Below are positions 1 through 9,634 of a DNA stretch of 64,000 bases, in pieces; the first letter of the stretch is position 1; every line of letters starts with the position of its first letter. The DNA is from Streptomyces indicus (lineage in GTDB: Bacteria > Actinomycetota > Actinomycetes > Streptomycetales > Streptomycetaceae), in assembly GCF_900100315.1 (NCBI RefSeq), contig NZ_FNFF01000002.1, positions 1-64,000 on the forward strand, in the 5' to 3' direction. The translations under genes and the position numbers were made by a program. The notes under the pieces were generated by a model. It made no database searches and had not been told where the DNA came from. It worked only from the letters and a program-made list of their open reading frames with translations.

Positions 1-868
<868 letters not shown>

Positions 869-1105
869 TCAGCGGTCGGCGGCTTCCGAGTGCTGCGTCT
901 GGGCCGGAGAGGTGTCGGGCGACAGGGCGGGCATGCCGAACAGCAGAGCGCCCACCAGACCGGCGACGACGGTGAGGCCCACCAGGGTGCGACCGGCTAT
1001 CTGGCCCGCGGTCGGGCGCTCCTTGGGCGGCGGGGTGACATTGCTGCGGAACTTGTCGGCTTCGGCGATGAAGGCGAACGGAACGGGCTCTCGCCGACGG
1101 AACAT
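869..1105 (-). CDS. Small single-span membrane protein of unknown function (78 aa)
   Basis: The ATG at 1105 has a GGAGAAG ribosome binding site 9 bases upstream, which favours it over the longer in-frame extension beginning at 1420. The product is 78 residues: a basic N-terminus (MFRRREPVPF), a hydrophilic stretch with PPPKERPT, one hydrophobic helix at about residues 40-60 (LVGLTVVAGLVGALLF), and a short polar tail. The domain is too small to match a family I know. Its place beside dapA and a PH-like membrane protein gives no functional clue. It is probably a conserved Streptomyces hypothetical protein. Confidence 0.7.
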   Translation of the reverse strand: MFRRREPVPFAFIAEADKFRSNVTPPPKERPTAGQIAGRTLVGLTVVAGLVGALLFGMPALSPDTSPAQTQHSEAADR

Positions 1106-1386
1106 GGTGGGCGCTTCTCCTCGGGTCACTCGTGGCTTCTGTGGTCTCGTACCCATACAGACGCGTAGAACCGCCCAAAGGTGCCCCGTAAACGGAAATT
1201 TCATCGAAGAGCGCACACGCACCCGGCGGCAGCCGCCCCACTTGACGCACACGTACCCCGCAGGCGCCCGCCTAGCCTGAACGGCGCGGCGCGACTCCCC
1301 TTGGCCCCCCGGGACTGGTCGCCCGCGACATGCCTGGGTAGCCTCACCGAGCAAACCTTTGAGCGGGCTTGAGTGAGGATTACGTC

Positions 1387-1941
1387 GTGCCCCTAGCCTT
1401 CCTGACGGCCGACCGCGCATTCGACCAGGCGGACGACGTCGCGCTGCCGTACGACGACCGTGACCAGTGGCGGCGGCCCTACCGGCCCGGCCCCTGGCGC
1501 GTCGGTGCCGCCGCGCTCCTGCTGCTCCTGGCCTCGTACATGCTGCTCGCAGCGATGATCATCGCGCTCGCGGACGGGCCGTCCAGCGGTGCCGTGTGCG
1601 CGGGCGGCGCGCTTCTGGTGATCGTCGCCGCGCTCCGGCTGCTGCGCGTCGGCACCTGGGTGAGCGCCCGCGGGGTACGCCGGGTCGGCTTCTTCACCAC
1701 GCGGACCGCGCCCTGGGCCGAGGTCACCGCCGTCCGCACCACGCAGCAGCCGGTGCGCTGGCTCGGGCTGCCGCGGACCGTGCAGGGGCAGGCCGTGGTG
1801 CTGGTGCAGGGCGTCGGCAAGCCGCTCACCGACCCGCTGATGACCTCGCACAACGCGGACTTCCTCGGCCGGCCCGAGGCGTTCGACCGGGCCGCCGACA
1901 CCGTGGAGGCGTGGGCGGACGAGTACCGCTCGGGCCGCTGA
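1387..1941 (+). CDS. PH-domain-like integral membrane protein
   Basis: I place the start at GTG 1387, behind GAGGAT at a normal distance; TTG 1369 in the same frame would add six residues. The product is about 184 residues. It has a charged N-terminus with DDVALPYDDRDQW, two hydrophobic helices at about residues 38-60 and 65-85, then a soluble beta-rich part with GVRRVGFFTT and a tryptophan-rich stretch (APWAEVTAVRTT). That arrangement is typical of the small bacterial membrane PH-like proteins of actinobacteria. No enzymatic function is implied. It converges on the 148-residue gene, with a shared terminator between them. Confidence 0.7.
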   Translation: MPLAFLTADRAFDQADDVALPYDDRDQWRRPYRPGPWRVGAAALLLLLASYMLLAAMIIALADGPSSGAVCAGGALLVIVAALRLLRVGTWVSARGVRRVGFFTTRTAPWAEVTAVRTTQQPVRWLGLPRTVQGQAVVLVQGVGKPLTDPLMTSHNADFLGRPEAFDRAADTVEAWADEYRSGR

Positions 1942-1993
1942 GGACCTTGGCCCGCCGCTGAGTCGGCGCCGCTGATTTTCGGACAGATGTGAA

Positions 1994-2027
1994 AGAACCC
2001 CGCCGGGCCGGAGCCTGGCGGGGTTCT
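1994..2027. terminator. Bidirectional intrinsic terminator between convergent genes
   Basis: A perfect 11-bp stem (AGAACCCCGCC at 1994-2004, GGCGGGGTTCT at 2017-2027) with a 12-base loop lies between the PH-like gene ending at 1941 and the gene whose stop codon is at 2046. The minus-strand transcript continues with TTTC after the stem, so it can serve both directions. Confidence 0.75.
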
Positions 2028-2045
2028 CTCATGCTTGCCGACCGG

Positions 2046-2492
2046 TCAGGCCGGTCGTCGCTCGTGCAGGGCGATCGCCCGCTGCATCGCCTTGCGGGCG
2101 CGCGGGGTGTCGCGGGCGTCGTGGTAGGCGACGGCGAGCCGGAACCAGCAGCGCCAGTCGTCCGGCGCGTCCTCGGTCTCCGCGCGGCGCCGGGCGAAGA
2201 CCTCGTCGGCCGAGTCGCGGTCGATACGGCCGCTGGGCAGCCGCTTCAGCTCGTCGACCGGGAGCCCGCCCTCGGCTTCCAGCTCCGCGGCCAACTTCCC
2301 TGCCTTGCGGGCGAATTGGGTCGTCTTCCAGAGGAACCACAGGCCGATGAGCGGCAGCACGAGCACCGCCACACCGAACGTGACGGTGAGCAGCGTGCCC
2401 TGCTGTATGAGCAGGATCCCGCGGCTGCCGACCAGGACGAAGTACACGACCAGGGCGGCGGCCAGGGCGAAATAGGTGACCTTTGCGCGCAT
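2046..2492 (-). CDS. Small membrane protein with a TPR-like C-terminal part, coupled to dapB
   Basis: The ATG at 2492 lies 7 bases after the dapB stop, so the two are probably co-transcribed and perhaps translationally coupled; the ribosome binding site is weak. The product is 148 residues with two hydrophobic helices at about 4-24 and 35-56, a charged linker, then a helical segment DWRCWFRLAVAYHDARD followed by RARKAMQRAIAL. The spacing resembles one and a half tetratricopeptide repeats. I do not recognise a catalytic motif. A membrane-anchored protein-protein contact role is an inference from the layout only. Confidence 0.75.
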   Translation of the reverse strand: MRAKVTYFALAAALVVYFVLVGSRGILLIQQGTLLTVTFGVAVLVLPLIGLWFLWKTTQFARKAGKLAAELEAEGGLPVDELKRLPSGRIDRDSADEVFARRRAETEDAPDDWRCWFRLAVAYHDARDTPRARKAMQRAIALHERRPA

Positions 2493-2499
2493 CGGTCCG

Positions 2500-3255
<756 letters not shown>

Positions 3256-3308
3256 CTACTTGATTCCTTACGGGAGTTGGGCGACGAAACGAACCTGGAG
3301 CCGTGGGC

Positions 3309-4688
3309 TCAGGCGACCGTCTCGTGCAGTCGGGCCGCCTGGCGGTTCTTCAGCGGGCCGATCACCGACAGCGAGGGCCGCTGTCCCAGGATCTCGCGTG
3401 CCACCTCCCGTACGTCGTCGGGGGTGACCGCGGAGATACGGGCCAGCATGTCGTCCACCGACATGTGGGTGCCCCAGCACAGCTCGCTCTTGCCGATCCG
3501 GTTCATGAGCGCACCGGTGTCCTCCAGGCCGAGGACCGTGGAGCCGGAGAGCTGGCCGATCGCGCGGGAGATCTCCTCGTCGGTGAGACCGTGCTGGGCG
3601 ACCTGGTCGAGCTCGTCGCGGCAGATCTTCAGGACGTCGTGGACCTGGTTCGGACGGCAGCCCGCGTACACGCCGAACAGGCCGCAGTCGGCGAAGCCCG
3701 AGGTGTACGAGTAGACCGTGTACGCCAGGCCGCGCTTCTCCCGCACCTCCTGGAAGAGGCGCGAGGACATGCCGCCGCCGAGCGCGGTGTTGAGCACGCT
3801 GAGCGCCCAGCGCCGGTCGTCGGTGCGGGCCAGGCCCGGCATGCCGAGGACGACGTGGGCCTGCTCGGTGGAGCGCTCGATGAGCTCGACCTTGCCTGCG
3901 GTGCGCAGGGTGCGGTGGCCGTCGCGCGGGGCGATCGGCCGGGCGTCCGTGGCCCGGAGCGCGCCGGCCTTCTCGAAGGCGGCGCGGACCTGGCGTACGA
4001 CCTTGGCGTGGTCCACGTTTCCGGCGGCGGCGACCACCAGGTGGCGCGGGTCGTAGTGCTTCTTGTAGAAGCGGCGGATCCGGGTCGCGTCCAGCGCGTT
4101 GATCGTGTCGACCGTGCCGAGGACCGGGCGGCCCAGCGGGGTGTCGCCGAGCATCGTGTGCGCGAACAGGTCGTGCACGCAGTCGCCGGCGTCGTCCTCG
4201 GTCATCGCGATCTCTTCGAGGATCACGTTGCGTTCGGCGTCCACGTCGGCCTGCTCGATGAGCGAGCCGGTGAGCATGTCGCACACCACGTCGATGGCGA
4301 GCGGCAGGTCCGTGTCGAGCACCCGCGCGTAGTAGCAGGTGTACTCCTTGGCCGTGAACGCGTTCATCTCGCCGCCGACCGCGTCGATCGCGGCGGAGAT
4401 GTCGAGTGCGGTGCGGCGCTTGGTGCCCTTGAAGAGCAGGTGCTCCAGGTAGTGCGTCGCCCCGTTCAGGGCCGGGGTCTCGTCGCGGGAGCCGACGTGC
4501 GCCCAGATGCCGAAGGTCGCCGAGCGTACGGACGGCAGGGTCTCGGTGACCACGCGCAGGCCGCCCGGCAGGACGGTGCGGCGGACGGTGCCGATGCCGT
4601 TCTCGCCCTTGAGAAGCGTTTGGGTACGGGCGACGGCCCGCACCTCCGAGGAGGTACGGGCCGTCGCCGCGGTGCTACGGGACGTCAC
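3309..4688 (-). CDS. M16 family zinc peptidase (insulinase/mitochondrial processing peptidase-like)
   Basis: The 459-residue protein has the inverted zinc motif HYLEH (His79, Glu82 as base, His83), and Glu159 in ERNVILEEI is at the right distance for the third metal ligand. The C-terminal inactive-type M16 half begins near residue 250. The GTG start at 4688 overlaps the pnp stop codon (GTGA), so the genes are translationally coupled. In Gram-positive bacteria an M16 peptidase often follows pnp. It has no signal peptide and is likely cytoplasmic. The natural substrate is not known from the sequence. Confidence 0.92.
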   Translation of the reverse strand: MTSRSTAATARTSSEVRAVARTQTLLKGENGIGTVRRTVLPGGLRVVTETLPSVRSATFGIWAHVGSRDETPALNGATHYLEHLLFKGTKRRTALDISAAIDAVGGEMNAFTAKEYTCYYARVLDTDLPLAIDVVCDMLTGSLIEQADVDAERNVILEEIAMTEDDAGDCVHDLFAHTMLGDTPLGRPVLGTVDTINALDATRIRRFYKKHYDPRHLVVAAAGNVDHAKVVRQVRAAFEKAGALRATDARPIAPRDGHRTLRTAGKVELIERSTEQAHVVLGMPGLARTDDRRWALSVLNTALGGGMSSRLFQEVREKRGLAYTVYSYTSGFADCGLFGVYAGCRPNQVHDVLKICRDELDQVAQHGLTDEEISRAIGQLSGSTVLGLEDTGALMNRIGKSELCWGTHMSVDDMLARISAVTPDDVREVAREILGQRPSLSVIGPLKNRQAARLHETVA

Positions 4689-6913
4689 TTGTCGGCGTCG
4701 TCCTTCTTGTCAGCAGCAGCCTCGTCGCCCTCTTCGCCCTCGATCACGGGGATCAGGGAGAGCTTGCCGCGGGAGTCGATCTCGGCGATCTCGACCTGGA
4801 CCTTCTGGCCCACACCGAGGACGTCCTCGACGTTCTCCACGCGCTTGCCGCCGGCGAGCTTGCGGATCTGCGAGATGTGCAGCAGACCGTCCTTGCCCGG
4901 GAGCAGCGAGACGAACGCGCCGAAGGTCGTCGTCTTCACGACGGTGCCCAGGTAGCGCTCGCCGACCTCCGGCATGGTCGGGTTGGCGATGCCGTTGATC
5001 GTGGCGCGGGCGGCCTCGGCGGAGGGGCCGTCGACAGCACCGATGTAGATGGTGCCGTCGTCCTCGATCGTGATGTCGGCGCCGGTGTCCTCCTGGATCT
5101 GGTTGATCATCTTGCCCTTGGGGCCGATGACCTCACCGATCTTGTCCACCGGGATCTTGACGGTGATGATGCGCGGCGCGTTCGGGGACATCTCGTCCGG
5201 AACGTCGATCGCCTCCATCATCACGTCGAGGATGTGCAGACGGGCGTCGCGGGCCTGCTTGAGAGCCGCGGCCAGGACGGAGGCCGGGATGCCGTCCAGC
5301 TTGGTGTCGAGCTGGAGGGCGGTCACGAACTCCTTCGTGCCGGCGACCTTGAAGTCCATGTCGCCGAAGGCGTCTTCCGCACCGAGGATGTCGGTGAGCG
5401 TGACGTAGTGCGTCTCGCCCTCGATCTCCTGGGAGATCAGGCCCATGGCGATACCGGCGACCGGGGCCTTCAGGGGCACACCGGCGTTGAGCAGCGACAT
5501 GGTGGAGGCGCAGACGGAGCCCATGGACGTCGAACCGTTGGAGCCGAGGGCCTCGGACACCTGGCGGATCGCGTACGGGAACTCCTCGCGCGTCGGGAGC
5601 ACCGGCACGAGCGCGCGCTCGGCGAGGGCGCCGTGGCCGATCTCGCGGCGCTTCGGGGAGCCGACGCGGCCGGTCTCACCGGTGGAGTACGGCGGGAAGT
5701 TGTAGTTGTGCATGTAGCGCTTGCGGGTCACCGGGGAAAGGGTGTCCAGCTGCTGCTCCATGCGGAGCATGTTGAGGGTGGTGACGCCCAGGATCTGGGT
5801 CTCGCCACGCTCGAACAGCGCCGAGCCGTGCACGCGCGGGATGGCCTCGACCTCGGCCGCGAGCGTACGGATGTCGGTCAGGCCACGGCCGTCGATGCGG
5901 ACCTTGTCCTTGATGACGCGCTCACGGACCAGGGACTTGGTCAGCGAGCGGTACGCGGCGGAGATCTCCTTCTCGCGGCCCTCGAACTCCGGCAGGAGCT
6001 TCTCGCCGGCCAGCGCCTTGACGCGGTCCAGCTCGGCCTCGCGCTCCTGCTTGCCGGCGATGGTCAGCGCCTGGGAGAGCTCGGTCTTGACCGCGGCGGT
6101 CAGGGCCTCGAACACGTCGTCCTCGTAGTCGAGGAAGATCGGGAACTCGCCCTCCGGCTTGGCGGCCTTGGCGGCGAGCTCCGACTGGGCCTTGCACAGG
6201 ACCTTGATGAAGGGCTTCGCGGCCTCGAGGCCGGCGGCCACGACCTCCTCGGTCGGCGCCTGGGCGCCGCCCTTGACGAGCTCGATGGTCTTCTCGGTGG
6301 CCTCGGCCTCGACCATCATGATCGCGACGTCGCCGTCCGGCAGGACGCGACCGGCGACCACCATGTCGAAGACGGCGTCCTCGAGTTCGGTGTGCGTCGG
6401 GAACGCGACCCACTGGCCCTTGATCAGCGCGACACGGGTGCCGCCGATCGGGCCGGAGAAGGGCAGGCCGGCCAGCTGCGTGGAGCAGGAGGCGGCATTG
6501 ATCGCGACCACGTCGTACAGGTGGTCGGGGTTGAGCGCCATGATCGTCTCGACGATCTGGATCTCGTTGCGCAGGCCCTTCTTGAAGGACGGGCGCAGCG
6601 GACGGTCGATGAGGCGGCAGGTGAGGATCGCGTCCTCGGAGGGCCGGCCCTCACGGCGGAAGAAGGAGCCGGGGATCTTGCCGGCTGCGTACATCCGCTC
6701 CTCGACGTCCACCGTCAGGGGGAAGAAGTCGAGCTGGTCCTTGGGGCGCTTGGACGCGGTCGTGGCCGAGAGGACCATCGTGTCGTCGTCCAGGTACGCG
6801 ACGGCGGAGCCGGCGGCCTGCTTGGCCAGGCGGCCCGTCTCGAAGCGGATGGTGCGGGTGCCGAACGTGCCGTTGTCGATGACGGCCTCGGCGTAGTGGG
6901 TCTCGTTCTCCAC
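4685..6913 (-). CDS. pnp: Polyribonucleotide nucleotidyltransferase (PNPase; guanosine pentaphosphate synthetase I)
   Basis: PNPase degrades RNA phosphorolytically from the 3' end and can add 3' tails; the Streptomyces enzyme was first described as guanosine pentaphosphate synthetase. The 742-residue protein has two RNase PH-type core domains joined by a helical region, the second containing [10 protein letters not shown] and [10 protein letters not shown], then a KH domain ([19 protein letters not shown]) and an S1 domain ([18 protein letters not shown]). The tail is acidic and lysine-rich. The GTG start at 6913 has GGAGAA 9 bases upstream. rpsO lies upstream, the classic rpsO-pnp arrangement, with a structured intergenic region. 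Confidence 0.97.
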   Translation of the reverse strand: MENETHYAEAVIDNGTFGTRTIRFETGRLAKQAAGSAVAYLDDDTMVLSATTASKRPKDQLDFFPLTVDVEERMYAAGKIPGSFFRREGRPSEDAILTCRLIDRPLRPSFKKGLRNEIQIVETIMALNPDHLYDVVAINAASCSTQLAGLPFSGPIGGTRVALIKGQWVAFPTHTELEDAVFDMVVAGRVLPDGDVAIMMVEAEATEKTIELVKGGAQAPTEEVVAAGLEAAKPFIKVLCKAQSELAAKAAKPEGEFPIFLDYEDDVFEALTAAVKTELSQALTIAGKQEREAELDRVKALAGEKLLPEFEGREKEISAAYRSLTKSLVRERVIKDKVRIDGRGLTDIRTLAAEVEAIPRVHGSALFERGETQILGVTTLNMLRMEQQLDTLSPVTRKRYMHNYNFPPYSTGETGRVGSPKRREIGHGALAERALVPVLPTREEFPYAIRQVSEALGSNGSTSMGSVCASTMSLLNAGVPLKAPVAGIAMGLISQEIEGETHYVTLTDILGAEDAFGDMDFKVAGTKEFVTALQLDTKLDGIPASVLAAALKQARDARLHILDVMMEAIDVPDEMSPNAPRIITVKIPVDKIGEVIGPKGKMINQIQEDTGADITIEDDGTIYIGAVDGPSAEAARATINGIANPTMPEVGERYLGTVVKTTTFGAFVSLLPGKDGLLHISQIRKLAGGKRVENVEDVLGVGQKVQVEIAEIDSRGKLSLIPVIEGEEGDEAAADKKDDADK

Positions 6914-6995
6914 TAGCGAATTCTCCTACGTATCGTCTGCGTCCCCCGGCCCGTGTGGCCAGGGAACGGTACGGAGGAGCGCGCCTTGCGTGCGG

Positions 6996-7052
6996 GCCGG
7001 TCTTCGATCGAAGCACCCGGGGTGATCCCGGGGGCCACTACCGAGGACCGGC
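6996..7052 (-). promoter_or_regulatory. Long stem-loop in the rpsO-pnp intergenic region
   Basis: GCCGGTC at 6996-7002 pairs with GACCGGC at 7046-7052, and the stem extends by three further pairs after one mismatch. Inside lie the palindrome CTTCGATCGAAG (7002-7013) and CCCGGG blocks. In the minus-strand transcript this folds ahead of pnp. Streptomyces pnp mRNA is known to be processed by RNase III at an rpsO-pnp intergenic hairpin; that this is the same element is inferred from position. Confidence 0.5.
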
Positions 7053-7096
7053 GGCGGCTCGGTGGCGCCGCTCTTCCGTGAATGCGTTGTGCGACC

Positions 7097-7102
7097 AGAC
7101 TA
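7097..7102 (-). promoter_or_regulatory. Possible -10 element (TAGTCT) for a pnp promoter
   Basis: TAGTCT on the minus strand lies between the rpsO terminator and the pnp start. The sequence 17 bases upstream (TGCGGA) is a poor -35. A separate intergenic pnp promoter is known in Streptomyces, but this assignment is weak. Confidence 0.25.
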
Positions 7103-7135
7103 CAAAGCCGGGGTGACACTCCGCACGTACAGCAA

Positions 7136-7170
7136 AGGGAGCGGCCCCCTAAGAGTGGGAACCGCTCCCT
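7136..7170 (-). terminator. Intrinsic terminator or processing hairpin after rpsO
   Basis: AGGGAGCGG (7136-7144) and CCGCTCCCT (7162-7170) form a perfect 9-bp stem with a 17-base loop that has partial extra pairing. It starts about 10 bases after the rpsO stop codon. On the minus strand the stem is followed by TTGCTG. Since pnp lies downstream it is likely partial, allowing read-through. Confidence 0.75.
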
Positions 7171-7180
7171 CTACGGCGTC

Positions 7181-7471
7181 TTACTTGGCGCCGCCGGCCG
7201 CACCGCGGCGGATGCCGAGACGGTCGACCAGCGTACGGAAGCGCTGGATGTCCTTCTTGGCCAGGTACTGCAGAAGGCGGCGACGCTGGCCGACCAGGAT
7301 CAGCAGACCACGACGGGAGTGGTGGTCGTGCTTGTGGGTCTTGAGGTGCTCGGTCAGGTCGGAGATGCGACGCGAGAGCATGGCGACCTGGACCTCGGGG
7401 GAGCCGGTGTCACCCTCCTTGGTGGCGAACTCGGCCATGATCTGCTTCTTCGTGGCGGTGTCGAGGGACAC
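7181..7471 (-). CDS. rpsO: 30S ribosomal protein S15 (uS15)
   Basis: S15 binds 16S rRNA at the three-way junction of the central domain early in 30S assembly and in many bacteria represses its own translation. The 96-residue product carries the family core [18 protein letters not shown] and the RNA-contact stretch [20 protein letters not shown]. The GTG start at 7471 has AGAGGAG 8 bases upstream. The C-terminus GAAGGAK is slightly longer than in E. coli S15 (89 residues). pnp follows on the same strand. Confidence 0.98.
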   Translation of the reverse strand: MSLDTATKKQIMAEFATKEGDTGSPEVQVAMLSRRISDLTEHLKTHKHDHHSRRGLLILVGQRRRLLQYLAKKDIQRFRTLVDRLGIRRGAAGGAK

Positions 7472-7693
7472 TCGAACTCCTCTTAGTCAGTGATTGCCAC
7501 CGAGTGCCCCTGGTCTACATCTCAGGGGAGCTTCCGTGACTCGGGAGGCGGGGATCCGCTGGGCGCGAGCCCCAGGCGCTTCTTTCGAGCGGGTCCGGGG
7601 ATGCGTACACAAACGGCCGTTACACAGCGTACCAGCCGGGCGTGGCGCGCCCGACCACCCGGTGCCCCGCCAGGGTGCGGGCAGGTGCCCAGG

Positions 7694-9208
7694 TCAGGAC
7701 GTCAGCGCGCGAATCGAGTGGTACACGTCGAAGACCGCGAGGCAGAGCGGGAGCAGGGTCAGGAGGACCATCGACTCGGCGATCTCCAGGAAGCGGCCCC
7801 AGAACGGGGTGACGCCCTTGGTGGGGACGATCAGGCCGATGGCCGTGATGAGCGCCGCACACAGGGCGATCGCCGCGGTGAGCCAGATCATCCGGATGTC
7901 CAGGGCCGTGCCGTCGCCCCGCAGGGCTTCGCGCCAGAGCTCGAGCGGCGGGTTCAGGGCGAGGCCGAGGCCCAGCAGGACCAGGGCGGCGAGGCCCGCG
8001 GCGAGCGCACAGCCGACCTGGGCGGTGTAGCGGAACAGATGGGCGCGCATCAGAAGCGCGACGCCGGTGGCGAAGGCGAGCAGCTGGCCCCAGACGTTGT
8101 CCGAGAAGCCCAGCACGCCGGCCGCGATCACGGCGACCAGGGCGCAGCCGCCGACCAGACCGACGAGCAGCTCGTGGCCGCGGCGGGCCTGGGCGGCGAT
8201 GCGCTCGGCGTCGACGGGCCCCTGCGGGGTGCGGTCATCACCGTTTCCGTAGTCACCGACGGTCGTACGCGGCGGCTCGAAGCCGATGGGCAGGCGGGCG
8301 AAGCGGGCCGAGAGGCCGGGCAGGAAGGCGAGGACGCCGACGGCGAGCGGAGAGCAGGCCGCGGCGGACTCGATGGGCTCGAGCCCGGTGAGGATGGCCA
8401 CGAAGGTGACGAGCAGGCCGACCGTGGAGGCGAAGACGAAGGCCACGAAGGGGCCGTCGCCGCTCGGCGTCACGATCATCAGGATCACGGAGAAGAGGAG
8501 TACGGCGGCGCAGGCCAGCAGGAACTGGAGCCGTCCGACGCCCTGGCCCTCGGCCGTGGGCAGCAGCCCGGATCCGGCCACGGCCGCGTTGGCCAGCGCT
8601 CCCACGCCGAAGGCGACGGTCGAGGCGCGGTCGTCGTACACCCGGGCCCGTACGCACGACAGGGCGAGGAGCGCGACGCCCGCGACGGCGGCCAGGATGC
8701 CCGGCAGGCCGTGCATGTCGTGGCCGAGGCCCGAGGTCCACAGGACGAAGGCGAGCAGGACGAGGAGCACGGAGCCGCCGAAGAGGCCCGCACCGCGCAT
8801 CAGGCCGTCGGACCACAGGGTGCGGTCCTTGGCCACGGCCGAGGCCACCGCGTCCGAGACGTCGTCGAAGACGGCCGGCGGCAGGGAGTCGGCGAAGGGG
8901 CGCAGCGAGAGCAGCTCGCCGTCGAGGATGCGCTGGGCCGCGAGCGAGCCGGCGCTGTCGAGGACGGTGCCGTCGCGGCGCACGAGGTGGTAGCCGACGG
9001 GGGCGCCGGGCGCGGGGCTCTGTCCGGACAGGCGCAGGATCTCGGGGTAGAGGTCCGCGACCGGGATGTCGTCGGGCAGGGCGACGTCGACGCGGCTGTC
9101 GGGGGCCACGACCGTGACGCGGCAGAAGCCGGTGCCGCCGGCGGCCGGCGTTCCCGGGCCGGGGTGGCCCGCCGCGCCCGAAGCCGGCGCTTGGACGGTC
9201 GTACTCAC
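7694..9208 (-). CDS. eccD: Type VII secretion integral membrane protein EccD
   Basis: EccD forms the large membrane vestibule of ESX/type VII secretion systems. The 504-residue protein starts with a proline/glycine-rich leader, then a ubiquitin-like (YukD-type) cytoplasmic domain at about residues 28-105 (FCRVTVVAPDSRVDVALPDD), followed by about eleven hydrophobic helices from residue 140 to the end. A long charged loop with PPRTTVGDYGNGDD lies mid-way. I chose GTG 9208 because GGGGGAG sits just upstream; ATG 9228 is possible. It is transcribed divergently from eccC. Confidence 0.9.
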   Translation of the reverse strand: MSTTVQAPASGAAGHPGPGTPAAGGTGFCRVTVVAPDSRVDVALPDDIPVADLYPEILRLSGQSPAPGAPVGYHLVRRDGTVLDSAGSLAAQRILDGELLSLRPFADSLPPAVFDDVSDAVASAVAKDRTLWSDGLMRGAGLFGGSVLLVLLAFVLWTSGLGHDMHGLPGILAAVAGVALLALSCVRARVYDDRASTVAFGVGALANAAVAGSGLLPTAEGQGVGRLQFLLACAAVLLFSVILMIVTPSGDGPFVAFVFASTVGLLVTFVAILTGLEPIESAAACSPLAVGVLAFLPGLSARFARLPIGFEPPRTTVGDYGNGDDRTPQGPVDAERIAAQARRGHELLVGLVGGCALVAVIAAGVLGFSDNVWGQLLAFATGVALLMRAHLFRYTAQVGCALAAGLAALVLLGLGLALNPPLELWREALRGDGTALDIRMIWLTAAIALCAALITAIGLIVPTKGVTPFWGRFLEIAESMVLLTLLPLCLAVFDVYHSIRALTS

Positions 9209-9634
9209 TGCAGCTCCCCCTTTGTGCATGAGGCTCGATGAGGCTTGTGGTGCTCGTGGCGCTCGTCGTGCTGATGGCGCTCTTCGTGCTCGTCGTGCGA
9301 GGCGCGGCACGCGAGGCTGACGCCCGGTGCGTGCCGTGCCGATGCGTGGACGTTTCGTGAAATCGGCGAGATTCGCGAAGAGGGAGAAATGCCCGTCAAG
9401 TAGTGCTGTTGCGGACCTTCGCAGCAGGTTCCGTAAAGCCCCTGAATTTTGCGCTGGTTCGCGGCTGCGTACTACCGCAGGACGTCCTCCGGTGCTTACC
9501 TCATCCGTATCCCGCGACACCCTACCGCCCTTGCGTCCCGTGGTACGCAAGTAGGATCACCCCCCGCGGACGGTCCCTGTCGCCACGGGGGCGCCGAGAG
9601 GAACATTTCCGTCCGGCAAGGGAATTGGTGAGCT
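9209..9634. promoter_or_regulatory. Divergent eccD/eccC control region
   Basis: A 426-base region between the two divergent core ESX genes. On the plus strand TTGCGT (9531-9536) and TAGGAT (9552-9557) form a possible eccC promoter, though the 15-base spacer is short. On the minus strand TTGACG (9399-9394) is a good -35 without a convincing -10. Close to eccD both strands hold short open frames (see the candidate at 9238-9360). No other gene is seen. Confidence 0.45.
9238..9360 (+). CDS. Candidate 40-residue hydrophobic micropeptide (doubtful)
   Basis: ATG 9238 opens a frame encoding MRLVVLVALVVLMALFVLVV followed by a basic, cysteine-containing tail (RCVPCRCVDVS). It could be a single-span membrane micropeptide, with GAGG 8 bases upstream. 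The same DNA read on the minus strand gives a 64-residue histidine-rich frame (9205-9399) that ends in a GTGA overlap with the eccD start. At most one of the two is likely to be real. Confidence 0.2.
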   Translation: MRLVVLVALVVLMALFVLVVRGAAREADARCVPCRCVDVS

